From Archilochus colubris (Eukaryota; Chordata; Aves; Apodiformes; Trochilidae), in the NCBI GenBank assembly GCA_023079485.1, contig CM041090.1, positions 9,856,519-9,920,518 of the forward strand: a stretch of DNA of 64,000 bases, in the 5' to 3' direction. The translations under genes were made by a program, and so were the position numbers. Positions 27,601 to 36,545 of the stretch are shown piece by piece (within the stretch, counting starts at the first letter, position 1; every line of letters begins with the position of its first letter). The notes beneath the pieces were generated by a model, which ran no database searches, was not told the origin of the DNA, and saw only the letters and a list, made by a program, of their open reading frames with translations.

Positions 27601-30600
27601 CACAAAGAAAGCTGTGTTCTCTGTAGCTGTTCAGAGAACTGAAGGCAGCTACAGCTAAGACTGGATCATTTTATGTCAGGATGTGGCAGAGACCAAGAGA
27701 CAGAAACAGTTATATTGATAATGAACACTGATTTCCATCCATCAGTGGAAAACAAGGGCACTGCCTTCCTATCCAGTGTTCAGTGTAATTTACAAAGAGA
27801 TATTACTCTGGTCACATGCAAGTTTTATGAAGACTACAGCAGTTTGCACTCTCCTCTGATACATTACAAGTGAACTGTGCCATTGCCACAAGCTTTCTTA
27901 CTCACACAGTCTGTGACATCCCAGCTTCCTCTTAAACTGGTAATCATCTGGTAGACTGATGAATCACACACATTTCAGTGCCAGTAACATGCAGACCTGA
28001 CATGTATCCATACCTGTTCTTTAGCATCTGTAACCACACCTCTGTTATCCATGTGGCTCATGGATGGATGAGGTCAGGTTGATGAGGCAAAACAGATTGA
28101 AGGTGAATGTGAATAAAATAAAGGTGATACCTGCAGGCTGTAGTAAAGACTTTAAAGAATTTGCATGCACTGCACCACCTTGCCTGGGTATTTCAGCTTG
28201 TAGATAAGGAGTGTTCCAGGGCTCTGGATGAATGCCAAGCTCCCACAAAGCAGAATGTGTGTCATGCTTGCTGTAGTCACCAACTGGCTTGGAGATTCTG
28301 TCCTAGGCTCTAAATCTGGATCATGCTAAGTCTATGATATTGCTTCAAATGAGCTGCCAATTGGTCTTTGGTTAATTTCTTCCTGAGTTTGCCAAGGAAC
28401 AGAAGGTTTGGTAACAGGAAATAATACCCAGGATGGGTTCAGGATAGGTTTCCATAGCATTAGCCTCACTCTTCCATGTTTTGGAATGGAAAGGTTAATT
28501 TCATCCCTTGTGGGAAGTTCAGTATTTATAAGTACAAAAAACCCACCCAAATGCTGCTGGATATGTGTCACCCAAGCACTTTCCATACTGACAAGAATGG
28601 ACCAGTTGAGCACTGGAAACAATAGATTAATGTGTTTTTGCTGAGTCTGACACTGGATGAACAGGTAAACTCTCCTCCTTCCTTATGCTTTTGCTCAGAA
28701 TGAGCCGATGGTAACTAACATGTGCTTCTTTTAACTTTAAATTTTTATTTAATTATTTTTTTCTACAGGTATGTAAAGGACAGACACCACCATCTTGCCC
28801 AACTTGAGATTTTTAGAGAAAGCTCTGTTGATAGAGAAGGCTGAGAAGAGCATTTAAAAATCAAATCTAAACCTACACGATGCAATATCCAAATCAAGAT
28901 GGACTGAGAAGCCAATTCTTTCTGCCTCAGTCCCCTTTTCCTGCAAAAGTTCTACTGAGAGAGAAAACAGAAGAGAGACAGGCAGGAACTCAGCTGGTGC
29001 AAAACACAAAATCACTTTTTCCTCCCAAGATGTGAAAGGAGAATATTAACTTTTCTGCCAGCACATCTTATAGATTATCACCACAAAATGTTGTATGGTG
29101 ATCCTTAGTCACCACTAAACAAAACAGCTATCTGCCACATATACGTTGGGGGCTGATCTGCTGGAGAGCAGTGTAGGTGAAAGAGACCTGGGGGTCCTGG
29201 TAGACAAGAGGATGACCATGAGCCAGCAATGTGCCCTTGTGGCCAAGAAGGCCAATGGCATCCTGGGGTGCATTAGAAAGGGTGTGGTTAGTAGGTCAAG
29301 AGAGGTTCTCCTCCCCCTCTATTCTGCATTGGTGAGGCCGCACCTGGAGTATTGTGTCCAGTTCTGGGCCCCTCAGTTCAAGAAGGACAGGGAAGTGCTT
29401 GAAAGAGTCCAGCGCAGAGCTACTAAGGTGATTAAGGGAGTGGAACATCTCCCTTATGAGGAAAGGCTGAGGGAGCTGGGTCTCTTTAGTTTGGAGAAAA
29501 GGAGACTGAGGGGTGACCTCATCAATGTTTTCAAATATGTAAGGGGTGAGTGTCAGGGAGATGGAGTTAGGCTCTTCTCAGTGGTGACCAGTGATAGGAC
29601 AAGGGGTAATGGGTGTAAATTGGAGCACAGGAGGTTCAAGTTGAATATTCGAAAAAATTTTTTACTGTAAGGGTGACAGAGCCCTGGAACAGGCTGCCCA
29701 GGGGGTCGTGGAGTCTCCTTCACTGGAGACATTCAAAACCCGCTTGGACACGTTCCTGCGCGATGTACTCTAGGTGGCCCTGCTCTGGCAGGGGGGGTTG
29801 GACTAGATGATCTTTCGAGGTCCCTTCCAACCCCTAGGATTCTATGATTCTGTGATTCTGTGATATTTGCAGCTTCCAGAAATATTAACTCTATTAAATT
29901 GCATCACATTGTGAGCATTTAATCAAACTGATTCATTTTAACACATTTCATTTCTAATACACCTCAGAAGCGAGTTGAGAGGTTATTTTTGCCTATGTTA
30001 ACTACCACACATTCAATTAAGAAAAATGTTCACCCACATCAAACCAGTCTTGCAGAGTAAGAGTGTCAGAAGCCAAAAACATACATGAAAAATTTCCAAA
30101 CTATTGCTCCAGCCACTGCCCTTACTCATTTTGAGACTGGCATGGGTTTTCAAAAAGAAATCTCCAATCATTTTTTCAATGACAGCTTGAAAAAAAATCT
30201 GCTTAGGTATGTCATAGTCCTCTTGAAATAAAAATGCATCACTCAAGGATGAGGAGTCACCTTTACTTTCTCTGCCTATGTAATTATGCATTATAAGGAG
30301 GTTTGAACTGTTAAAGTGTGCCTGTAGAAAAATTCTTGTAGCACATCTAATACAATACATCCAATAACAAAAAAAAAGGATAAGAGATTTTGCAATTTTA
30401 AACTGTCCGCCCAAGCAAGATGTCCTTTAACAGAGGAAAAGTGAAAACTGTGAGAGAGAAATTGGTTCAAAAGAGAAGAATCTTGTAGCTTCTGAGTCAC
30501 TGTTTCAGATATATCACAGATCAGAAACTCTTGACTGATAGAAAATTTAATTGCCTCTTTCCTTGACTGAAATGAGACTTAACTCATATCCTGCTAGACA

Positions 30601-33600
30601 AGAATCTACATTACTAATTAAGTCATGACAAGAACTCTTACTGCTATATTTTGATACACCTGAGTGTACACTGAAAAAGAAACCATCTTCAAACTATGAG
30701 AAGGCTCCTGATTTAGAGTTTTGGCCCAATAACTCTGCAATATGGAAATGTAGAATGTACTCTAGTGCTGCTCACATTTGTTCAGTGTACAGTAGAAGGA
30801 TTTCAGTTCAGAAGACTATCATAAACCAACACCTATTTTAAAACCAGGAAATGTATTCCATTAAAAGTAGTTGTTTCACGAGCAGCAGACTCATGAAACC
30901 TAGCTCCTCCTTTATAGGCATCTACTGCCCTGCACCCTTATCAGAGTAACTACAGCTTGTCACTGTCTTCTGTAAGGTTGTGCCAAAACCTTCCAATCCC
31001 TCTCATGCTTCCATATCCCCACTTTCCTCCCCTGTCCTTCAGCTAGTGCCATCCCTATTCCCAAACCTCACCAGCCCACAGCACTCTATGTTCCCTCCCT
31101 TACTTTCTCCTAATTACCATGAGAGATGAGATACCCAGAGACCTGAGGATATTTGACAAGAGGATGCTCAGACAGGTGACTTGCTGCAACTGGCTCAAGC
31201 AGGTAAGTCCTGATGGAGCAGCCAGTATGCACATGCTATTTGCTAGTTCACAAGCAAAAGAGAAGACAACTGTTGAGCTCATCTTGCATCCTCTGAGAAG
31301 AAAAGGTTTGCACTTATTTTGGTTTCCTTCTCTTCAACTCAAAGCCTGACCTTTGTGGAACTTTAATGAGCTCTTGAAGAAACCTTGAGATTTCTATGCC
31401 ACTGCCAAATTTGGCTGAAATCTACTAAAGCTGTTAAAATTGAATTGACAGAGTGATTACACAAGCTTTCTTTCCTTCAGAAAGTAGGCTAAAAACCCAT
31501 TAACAGTATTACTTATGTCATTCCTTCATTCCCATTCTTCATTTAAAAATAACAATTCTGTTCTGCTGCATTAGCTTATGTAATCCACCCCTGAGGTGAA
31601 GTAGTTGAAACTTTTGCTCTGTATTTATTAAGTGTGGGTGTCTCTGTGTTTGCCCACTTTAAGGTCCTTGGTATTAGGAAAAACAATGGTGAGAAGATCA
31701 GTGAAGGCATAAGGTTCACTAACAGCCATCCCCCAAAGTTTCTGGGCTGGTATCATTGCAAGCAAGGACTGAACTGCTTCTTCTGCAGCAAGCTGTCAGC
31801 TGTTCTCATGGTTACAGATCTAAGAATTTGGAAAGACAGGTCGCAGTTATGAGAACAAGTAGATTTATTTGGCATGTTTCTATCTAGTAAATAACATTCT
31901 CCTCTAAAGAGGTGTTTATTCTCTGTGAAAACCACTTTTTAAAGTCTCTGTCCCAACAAGGAAGGTGTTAACCAGACTTAGGCATTTCTTAAAACTGCTC
32001 ACTCTCAGAATGAAGACAAAAATAGATAACTCTTGCACTCTCTCCACTACTATAAATGGACCACAGTGCTTTCACAGCAAGATTCAACTGTGTATATACA
32101 CTTCCCAGATGGTATGAAGCAAGGGTAGAAAAGCATGCTTCCCATTTAAATGCAAGGGAAGGCAGGAATGTTAACTGTTGTCATAGGATTAAATCTATTC
32201 TGTCAATTGGCTGTTTAAAAAACAGCCAGTAATTTTTTTTTACTAACTTAACTGCCAAGATTTGTGAAGCTCCTGCTATGGTGTTATGCAAATTACATTA
32301 ACACAGCTATGCACAACTGGTTTTAACAGAACCACAGTTTCAGCTAGGCAGCAGACAGGCTTCTCTCACACTTCCAACTCCTTGCTGCTAGGAGTCTTCC
32401 TCCAGAAAAGCCAGGGCAGCTCAGTTGCCAAAGCCTCTGTTATTTAGTGCAAAATGAAACCTGTGCTGAGGAATTGGAACACCTCTGGGCTTCTCTCAGA
32501 GGTGCAAACAGCACTTTGTCCCTGCAGAGCCAGGCTGGGACTGTGCTGTCATCACCAGCTGCTGGTCCCAAGGCACTCAGCAGTCCCCCAGCAGGGTCCC
32601 TGCCATGCCTACAGATTGCTCCATAGGAAACAATAATATAACATTGTCGTGACATACCAATTCATCCAACCCAGTGTGCTCCATGGAATGCTTAACATTT
32701 AATTAATGTAAAATTAATCATTCAGCCTCTTGGAGAGCCCCCTGTCTGCATAGTGAGCACAGGGTGAATCCTCCTCCAGGGGCCATGGTCAGGGACAGCC
32801 CTCCCAAGCTCAGCATCCTAGGATTTAAGGGTCAGTATCTCCAGGGCAGCAAGCCTTGAACAAAGAGGAAGGGTTCAAGAATTTCCTCTCTCTCCCACAG
32901 GCCTGCACAGGGAGCTGGAGAACCCATAATATTTCAAAGACCCAACTGGGTCTTCATTTCCAGGTGAACAGTAGAGAGGACTCCAGTTGAGAGGCCTGGG
33001 AGGGCCTTCTTCAGCTTAGGTCTCAAGTTCCTGAGCCTGCAGATGGAAGCCTTGAAGCCCTGATAACAGGAACATTATCAGAACTTCCAGTCCCGCAGCT
33101 GATGAGCTGGGCAAGTTTCCAAGGTCTCTGCTAGGCACTGGGGAGTCTGGTAGGCTTGACAGTTCAGCAGTCCTCTGAGCACTGGTCTAGCTGTGCCAGG
33201 CTCCAATCTGATTTCTAACATTTCCAAATAAAACTCAAAAGGAAATTCCAAAACAATGGAAATTTTAAAATGTCACCATTTCCCATGAATTAAAGAACAT
33301 CAAGTTATTCCCACCTCTGATTTCTGTTTCCTTTAGAACTTTAGCCTCTGTGCTCCTTCCCAAGAATGAGCCTTCATCTATTAAAATACGTACACTAAAA
33401 ACAAAAAATACAAACACAATGTGCTGGTTTACCTTTAAATAGAATCTTCAAAATAGAAAACCACTCCTTGGGTTATCCTAAATTTCCTAGTTATTTTCAC
33501 ACGTGCACGCATGCCTCGAACCCAGAGCCTTCTGATATAAACCACAGGAGGTTACTGTTCATAAATTAGGGTAAATTAGTGGAAAGGACAGGTCCTGTAA

Positions 33601-36363
33601 AGCTGGACCTGCAGTCTCCTACTTTGGCATGTTACATACTCACTGCTTCACTGAAGAACCAGTGCCAGTACCAAAATACATCAAACACAGGAACAAGTTT
33701 GTCCTGGTCACCTTTTATCGACAAGCTCATAGCACAGCTACCTGTGATGAAAGGCAGACCACAGGGAAAACAACAGATCCCTGGGATTCGAGCTCCAGAT
33801 GGGTAATGCAGCAAGGAAAGGCAGAATGAAATACATGAATATGCATTACACTAATAAAACATTTAGTCCATTTGATTTATGGGGCAGTGTCATAAAGTTA
33901 GTGATACTTAGTTCTGCTGTTCTAGCATCCTAGGTACCAATTAGCTTGCTAAGTAAGTCATAATGAGATAAAGAACAAGTTGGAATGCAAGTTCTTGATG
34001 GACAGTTTGCCCAAACTTCCCCAACACTGCAGGTATGGAAAAGCAACTCAGCCTTTAAAAACATGAATTATTTTACCTGTTGAGTAAATATTTACTTTAC
34101 CAATGAGACATTAAATAAAACACTGCAGCTGCACTAAATCTGGGAAACCTTCAAAAACTTTTTCCAGCAATGGAGTTCCCGTAATACTCTTGAAGTTCAA
34201 TTGCCCAGGCACCTAAATAAATAGGGTATTCTCTCAGAGTTTAAAATATTTATAATGCAACTATTTTTAGTTTGTCTATAAATTATTGTTGAAGACCTTC
34301 TTTACATTAAAACTTTCTTATCATTAAAAGGTAACCAAATCCTTTGCAATTTTGAAGTACCTAGAAACTTCATACAATTTAGAAGAAAGTACTAGTGGTC
34401 ACATCCACTTCTGCTGTAATGTTTTACATATATTATGACATGCATGTATCAGACACTTCCAATGAGTGACTTAAAATTCAATATTGCACTCACTATCAAT
34501 GACTTCAAATATGCAGAACCAAAGCTTAAAGGCAGCACGGGTTCCTGTCTGAAGAAGATTTTTTGCAGCCTAAAGTCACAGACAAGTTAACAAAATGTCG
34601 TGATGCCATCTCAGAGTTCTCCATACTGCTAAGGTGTTGTCACTAAAGTCTTGTTCCCTGTTAGCCACACATACTGCCCACTGCAATAGCAAGAATATTA
34701 ATTCAAATGCTTCAACAGACCTTTTCTAGCTTTAATTTCTGTTCTTCTGCTCCTTGCACAAAAAGCCCACTAGCATAGCAGGTATTTTGGAAAAGAAAGC
34801 TGAACAGCAATACAGTACTAATTATTTCCCACACAAACCGGATTCTATCGCAGGATCAAAAGTACAAATTAAGCAGTATTATTACCTTGATATACAATAT
34901 GACAAAGTACAAAACCTTTTTCTTTCTTTTTCCCCAAAACCAGATCACAAGTTGATGCAAACAAAGCCAGTATTCCACATAGCATTTTAGCTCCTGCACT
35001 ATGTGTCCTCTAAAGTAGTAAACCCCCAATTACCACGAGAAAAGTCCAGCTGGAGGTATCACCTACAAGTTGCATTACTTCCTTCTGACACATTTTTTTC
35101 AAAACATACGCTCTGCTTGAAAACAATTCCGTGTCAATGAGCAGGCAGCAGAAGAACAATTTAAGTTGCAGGGTGGGAGGGGGAATTGAATAAAGCAACA
35201 CATTTCAATTACAAAACCCTAAGGAGTATATTATAAGGAGTCAGGCAAATACATACAAAGGATCATGAAAAAACAACTAACTATATGCCTTTAAAAGTCC
35301 CACTTTATGGATGAAAGCTGCCAAATTACAGAGGGGATTTGCTGAGAAGAATGTGTTACTGCCAGAATGGACAAAAGCATGCATTCTGCCCATTCCAAGC
35401 TCCTCCCCATCTCCTGTCATGCTCACAGCAAGAAGCAGCTCAAAAACTGACAACCACAGCCTCCGGGATTGGAAGAGACAAAAAAAACCCCAAAAAAACC
35501 TGCTGGTTAATGCCTGGAAAAACGTTACCTTGAAGATCTAATAAAGGAGAATGGAAAGAAAACCCAGAAAAAAAGCAACCCAATTATGATTTAAAAACCG
35601 TCCGTTCGTCCCGCACGTATTACTGGGTCATCAAGCACAATTTCACAGCAGAAAGAAACCGGCGCGCACTTGGCCAGGTTTCACAAAAGCCCAACGTGTG
35701 GCAGCGCTTTCCAAAGCGGCACAGCAGCCGCAACCGCTGCCGGCCCCACGACAGGAGTTTCCCGGAGTTTGCGTGGAGTTGGGTCACGGAAACCTCGCGC
35801 CAAACAGGAGAGCCTGGTGACCCCGGAGCGGCCGAGGGCACCCACGGCAGCCCCGCTTGGCCGCGGAGGGGGGCAGCGCGTCCCGGGAGAACCCGCCCTC
35901 CCCCCCGCCCAACCCCCCTTACCTGGTTGGTTTCCTCGCCGTGCTCCAGGTGCACGATGCCCTGGCTCCTGCACTCCGTGTCGCTCAGCACGTCGTCCTC
36001 CGAGTCCTCCAGGAGGGACGAGGAGCCGGTGGAGGAGAGCGAGGAGGTGGAAAGCCTGCGGGACTGCAGGTGCAACGAGTTGTCCGTCCTCAGACAGCCG
36101 CTCTCCGGGCGCGCCGGCTGCGCCTGGGGGCTGCCCTGCGCCTCTTCGCTCTCCTCGGTAGTGATGGTGAGGCGGGGGATGACGGGCGGCAGCACCCCGT
36201 TGGGGGGCCGGCAGCCCCTCTTCGCCGGGTCGGGCAGCTGTCGGGCGGCGGCGGCAGCGACGGCGGCACAGCGAGCCTCGAAGAGGGAGCGGAGCTCCCC
36301 CACGCTCAGACGCTTGCCCCGGCACAGATCCGGGCTGTTGTGCAGCCCTGCGCGGGGCTCCAT
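606..36363 (-). CDS. ITPKA: Inositol-trisphosphate 3-kinase A, 5' six coding exons (3' end outside window)
   Basis: The enzyme phosphorylates Ins(1,4,5)P3 to Ins(1,3,4,5)P4, and in the family it is calmodulin-activated and F-actin-bound. Six exons on the minus strand join in phase: 36363-35923, 10050-9954, 7889-7676, 6036-5832, 1860-1759 and 677-606, giving 377 codons. The N-terminus carries the [20 protein letters not shown] block (about residues 20-39) and the serine-rich [20 protein letters not shown] block, both typical of ITPKA rather than ITPKB or ITPKC. Exon 2 carries the calmodulin-binding region, with its Trp at residue 151. Exon 3 ends in PCVMDCKMG (241-249), the inositol polyphosphate kinase signature with the catalytic Lys. 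Exon 4 holds much of the IP3-binding region. The last exon, with the SSLL and IDFGK motifs, is not in the window. Total length would approach the human 461 residues. Family assignment is very secure. Confidence 0.96.
678..1758 (-). other. ITPKA: ITPKA intron 5
   Basis: This is a 1.08-kb intron with GT/AG ends. It is AT-rich, with an A-rich stretch near 1081-1112. I saw no coding exon or mobile element in it. Confidence 0.8.
1759..1860 (-). CDS. ITPKA: ITPKA exon 5
   Basis: This 102-nt, phase-0 exon has acceptor TTTTGTGCAG| at 1861 and donor ATTCTG|GTGAGT at 1758. It encodes [20 protein letters not shown] followed by [14 protein letters not shown] (residues 320-353). It matches the KADGxCxTxFKTT...EQVL block of the family. 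The end, GNTTIL, replaces the acidic GDEEVL of human ITPKA but keeps the same length. Confidence 0.94.
3887..3974 (+). repeat. Polypurine low-complexity tract (A-rich with single and short runs of G)
   Basis: About 88 bases consist almost only of A with interspersed G. A single T breaks the run, in the GATGG near 3930. It gives poly-Lys or poly-Phe open frames on the two strands, which are artefacts of composition. It lies inside ITPKA intron 4. Confidence 0.95.
4352..4449 (+). mobile_element. CR1: CR1 LINE fragment
   Basis: The stretch beginning CAAGACAAGAGGGCAGGGTC and running through AGAAAGAATTTCTTTACGGA is the same as part of the CR1 copy at 26,629-27,090 (there at about 26,828-26,915). 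It lacks the 3' tail. It ends where a 9-bp tandem duplication, (CATTGATAT)2, begins at 4443. Confidence 0.85.
5832..6036 (-). CDS. ITPKA: ITPKA exon 4 (IP3-binding region)
   Basis: This 205-nt exon has acceptor GCTTTTGCAG| at 6037 and donor ATTAAG|GTAGCAG at 5831, ending in phase 0. It starts by completing the split Arg codon and reads [20 protein letters not shown], then ..[16 protein letters not shown] and ..LGFRIEGIK. The [10 protein letters not shown] and GFRIEGIK blocks are hallmarks of IP3 3-kinases and supply Lys/Arg contacts to the substrate phosphates. This is the most conserved exon in the window. Confidence 0.97.
6037..7675 (-). other. ITPKA: ITPKA intron 3
   Basis: This is a 1.64-kb intron with GT/AG ends between exons 3 and 4. 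It is AT-rich, and no repeat or coding exon was recognised. Confidence 0.8.
7676..7889 (-). CDS. ITPKA: ITPKA exon 3 (kinase core with DxKxG motif)
   Basis: This 214-nt exon has acceptor TTCTTTTTCAG| at 7890 and donor ATCAG|GTAGGG at 7675. It enters in phase 1 and leaves in phase 2. It encodes [19 protein letters not shown], later [12 protein letters not shown] and then [11 protein letters not shown]. The DCKMG Lys is the conserved catalytic residue of inositol polyphosphate kinases. [12 protein letters not shown] matches ITPKA rather than ITPKB, which has YYGMVLQDGQ at this place. The true reading frame on this strand is interrupted neither by a stop nor by a frameshift. Confidence 0.95.
7890..9953 (-). 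other. ITPKA: ITPKA intron 2
   Basis: This is a 2.06-kb intron with GT/AG ends between exons 2 and 3. It has short T runs near 8141 and 8490. No mobile element or coding exon was recognised. Confidence 0.8.
9954..10050 (-). CDS. ITPKA: ITPKA exon 2 (calmodulin-binding segment)
   Basis: This 97-nt exon has acceptor TATTCCAG| at 10051 and donor CATACAG|GTGAGG at 9953, ending in phase 1. It encodes [19 protein letters not shown], then [13 protein letters not shown] (residues 148-179). The basic/aromatic helix with its Trp is the calmodulin-binding site of the family, and the [11 protein letters not shown] strand begins the kinase core. The sequence is nearly identical to mammalian ITPKA from TMVNLP onward and differs mainly in the first six residues. 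Confidence 0.95.
11076..11274 (+). mobile_element. CR1: CR1 LINE 3' end, degenerate
   Basis: The sequence reads GAGAGGTTGCCCAAGGAAG, later GGTCCCTTCTAACCC, and ends in ATTCTATGATTCTA, the CR1 3'-terminal octamer repeat in sense orientation. It is about 200 bp, 5'-truncated and more diverged than its neighbours, so it is probably an older subfamily. Its orientation is opposite to ITPKA. Confidence 0.85.
12007..12623 (-). mobile_element. CR1: CR1 LINE, 5'-truncated copy
   Basis: It starts with AATCATGGAATCATAGGATT, then GGCTGGGTTGGAAGGGACCT, the reverse complement of the CR1 3' end. Further right, the minus strand carries the C-terminal reverse-transcriptase ORF with [16 protein letters not shown] and [20 protein letters not shown], interrupted by frameshifts. 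It ends near GATGCCATTGGTCTTCTTGG. It is in sense orientation to ITPKA. Confidence 0.95.
13698..14269 (-). mobile_element. CR1: CR1 LINE, 5'-truncated copy with a long ORF2 remnant
   Basis: It begins TCATAGAATCATAGAATTAG with the GGGTTGGAAGGGACCTC block. The minus-strand open frame of 167 codons (14249-13746) reads [19 protein letters not shown] and ..[17 protein letters not shown].., the C-terminal region of CR1 ORF2. It belongs to a different subfamily from the copies at 12.0, 18.3, 26.6 and 46.7 kb, having CACCGGAGCAGTTGCTAGACC where they have a CTCCCGCTGC..GTTCCCAGC block. It ends directly at a (TA)n run. Confidence 0.96.
14271..14294. repeat. (TA)n microsatellite
   Basis: About twelve TA units directly abut the 5'-truncation point of the CR1 copy at 13,698-14,269. 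Confidence 0.95.
16251..16540 (-). mobile_element. CR1: CR1 LINE 3' fragment with expanded octamer tail
   Basis: About five TCATAGAA units (16251-16291) precede the TTGTCCGGGTTGGAAGGGAC block. The rest matches the copy at 13.7 kb nearly base for base, up to CTCTTGTCTTGTTGAAG, where it is truncated. Most other copies here carry about two octamers. Confidence 0.95.
18267..18758 (-). mobile_element. CR1: CR1 LINE, 5'-truncated copy
   Basis: It begins TCATAGAATCATAGAACTGG and continues through GGTTGGAAGGGACCTCAGAG. The minus strand encodes pieces such as [20 protein letters not shown] and [20 protein letters not shown]. It belongs to the same subfamily as the copies at 12.0, 26.6 and 46.7 kb. 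The right end near 18,758 fades into unique sequence. Confidence 0.95.
23708..23724. repeat. Short (GA)n run
   Basis: About eight GA units in ITPKA intron 1. Confidence 0.85.
26629..27090 (+). mobile_element. CR1: CR1 LINE, 5'-truncated copy
   Basis: It starts at CCTGGAGCAGGTCCAAAGGA and ends with CCAATTCTATGATTCTATGA, in sense on the plus strand. Two overlapping frames encode [20 protein letters not shown] and then [20 protein letters not shown], so the ORF2 tail is frameshifted. It is antisense to ITPKA. Confidence 0.96.
29149..29864 (+). mobile_element. CR1: CR1 LINE with the longest ORF2 remnant in the window
   Basis: It contains 174 open codons (29,146-29,670) reading [20 protein letters not shown], ..[20 protein letters not shown].. 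and ..[14 protein letters not shown]... The frame breaks in the T run near 29,655-29,665, while the adjacent frame continues with the usual C-terminal CR1 sequence. The 3' tail is the octamer variant TCTGTGATTCTGTGAT. It is a different, probably distinct subfamily, antisense to ITPKA. Confidence 0.96.
35923..36363 (-). CDS. ITPKA: ITPKA exon 1 (N-terminal F-actin-binding region)
   Basis: This exon gives 147 codons ending ..GEETNQ, followed by the donor CAG|GTAAGG at 35922, phase 0. I chose the ATG at 36363 because its context GCCATGG is a strong Kozak match. An in-frame ATG 21 codons upstream (36426) has C at -3 and C at +4, so it is weaker but possible. An in-frame TGA lies upstream of both, within the 36481-36540 stretch. 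In mammalian ITPKA the N-terminal ~66 residues bind and bundle F-actin, and the serine/acidic block follows them here as well. The exon is very GC-rich and lies inside the CpG island. Confidence 0.93.
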
Positions 36364-36538
36364 GGCGGGATCGGCGCCGGGTGCCTGCCGGGCAGCGCCC
36401 CAAGGCCGACGGCCGGGAGCGTGCATGGGGAACGCCGAGCCGCCGCCTCTGGGGAAACTTCTTTGTGGCTCAGTCTCCGGCCGCCGGTCGGAGCCCGGCG
36501 GCGAGGCTCATGTCCCGCCCGCCTTCCCTTGGCAGCTC

Positions 36539-36545
36539 TGACTCA
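36539..36545 (-). promoter_or_regulatory. Consensus AP-1/TRE site in ITPKA proximal promoter
   Basis: A perfect TGACTCA (TGAGTCA on the gene strand) lies 176 bp upstream of the preferred ATG, inside the CpG island. A 7-bp match can arise by chance, and its use is inferred from position only. Confidence 0.35.

Larger units (their letters stand above)
10051..35922 (-). other. ITPKA: ITPKA intron 1 (25.9 kb)
   Basis: The intron is bounded by the exon 1 donor GTAAGG at 35922 and the exon 2 acceptor CAG at 10051. It contains seven CR1 copies (listed separately), a (TA)n run and a (GA)n run. The stretches between them (10.05-11.07, 11.28-12.0, 12.63-13.69, 14.3-16.25, 16.54-18.26, 18.76-26.6, 27.1-29.15 and 29.87-35.6 kb) are AT-rich. 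They hold only short open frames with no recognisable family. Confidence 0.85.
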
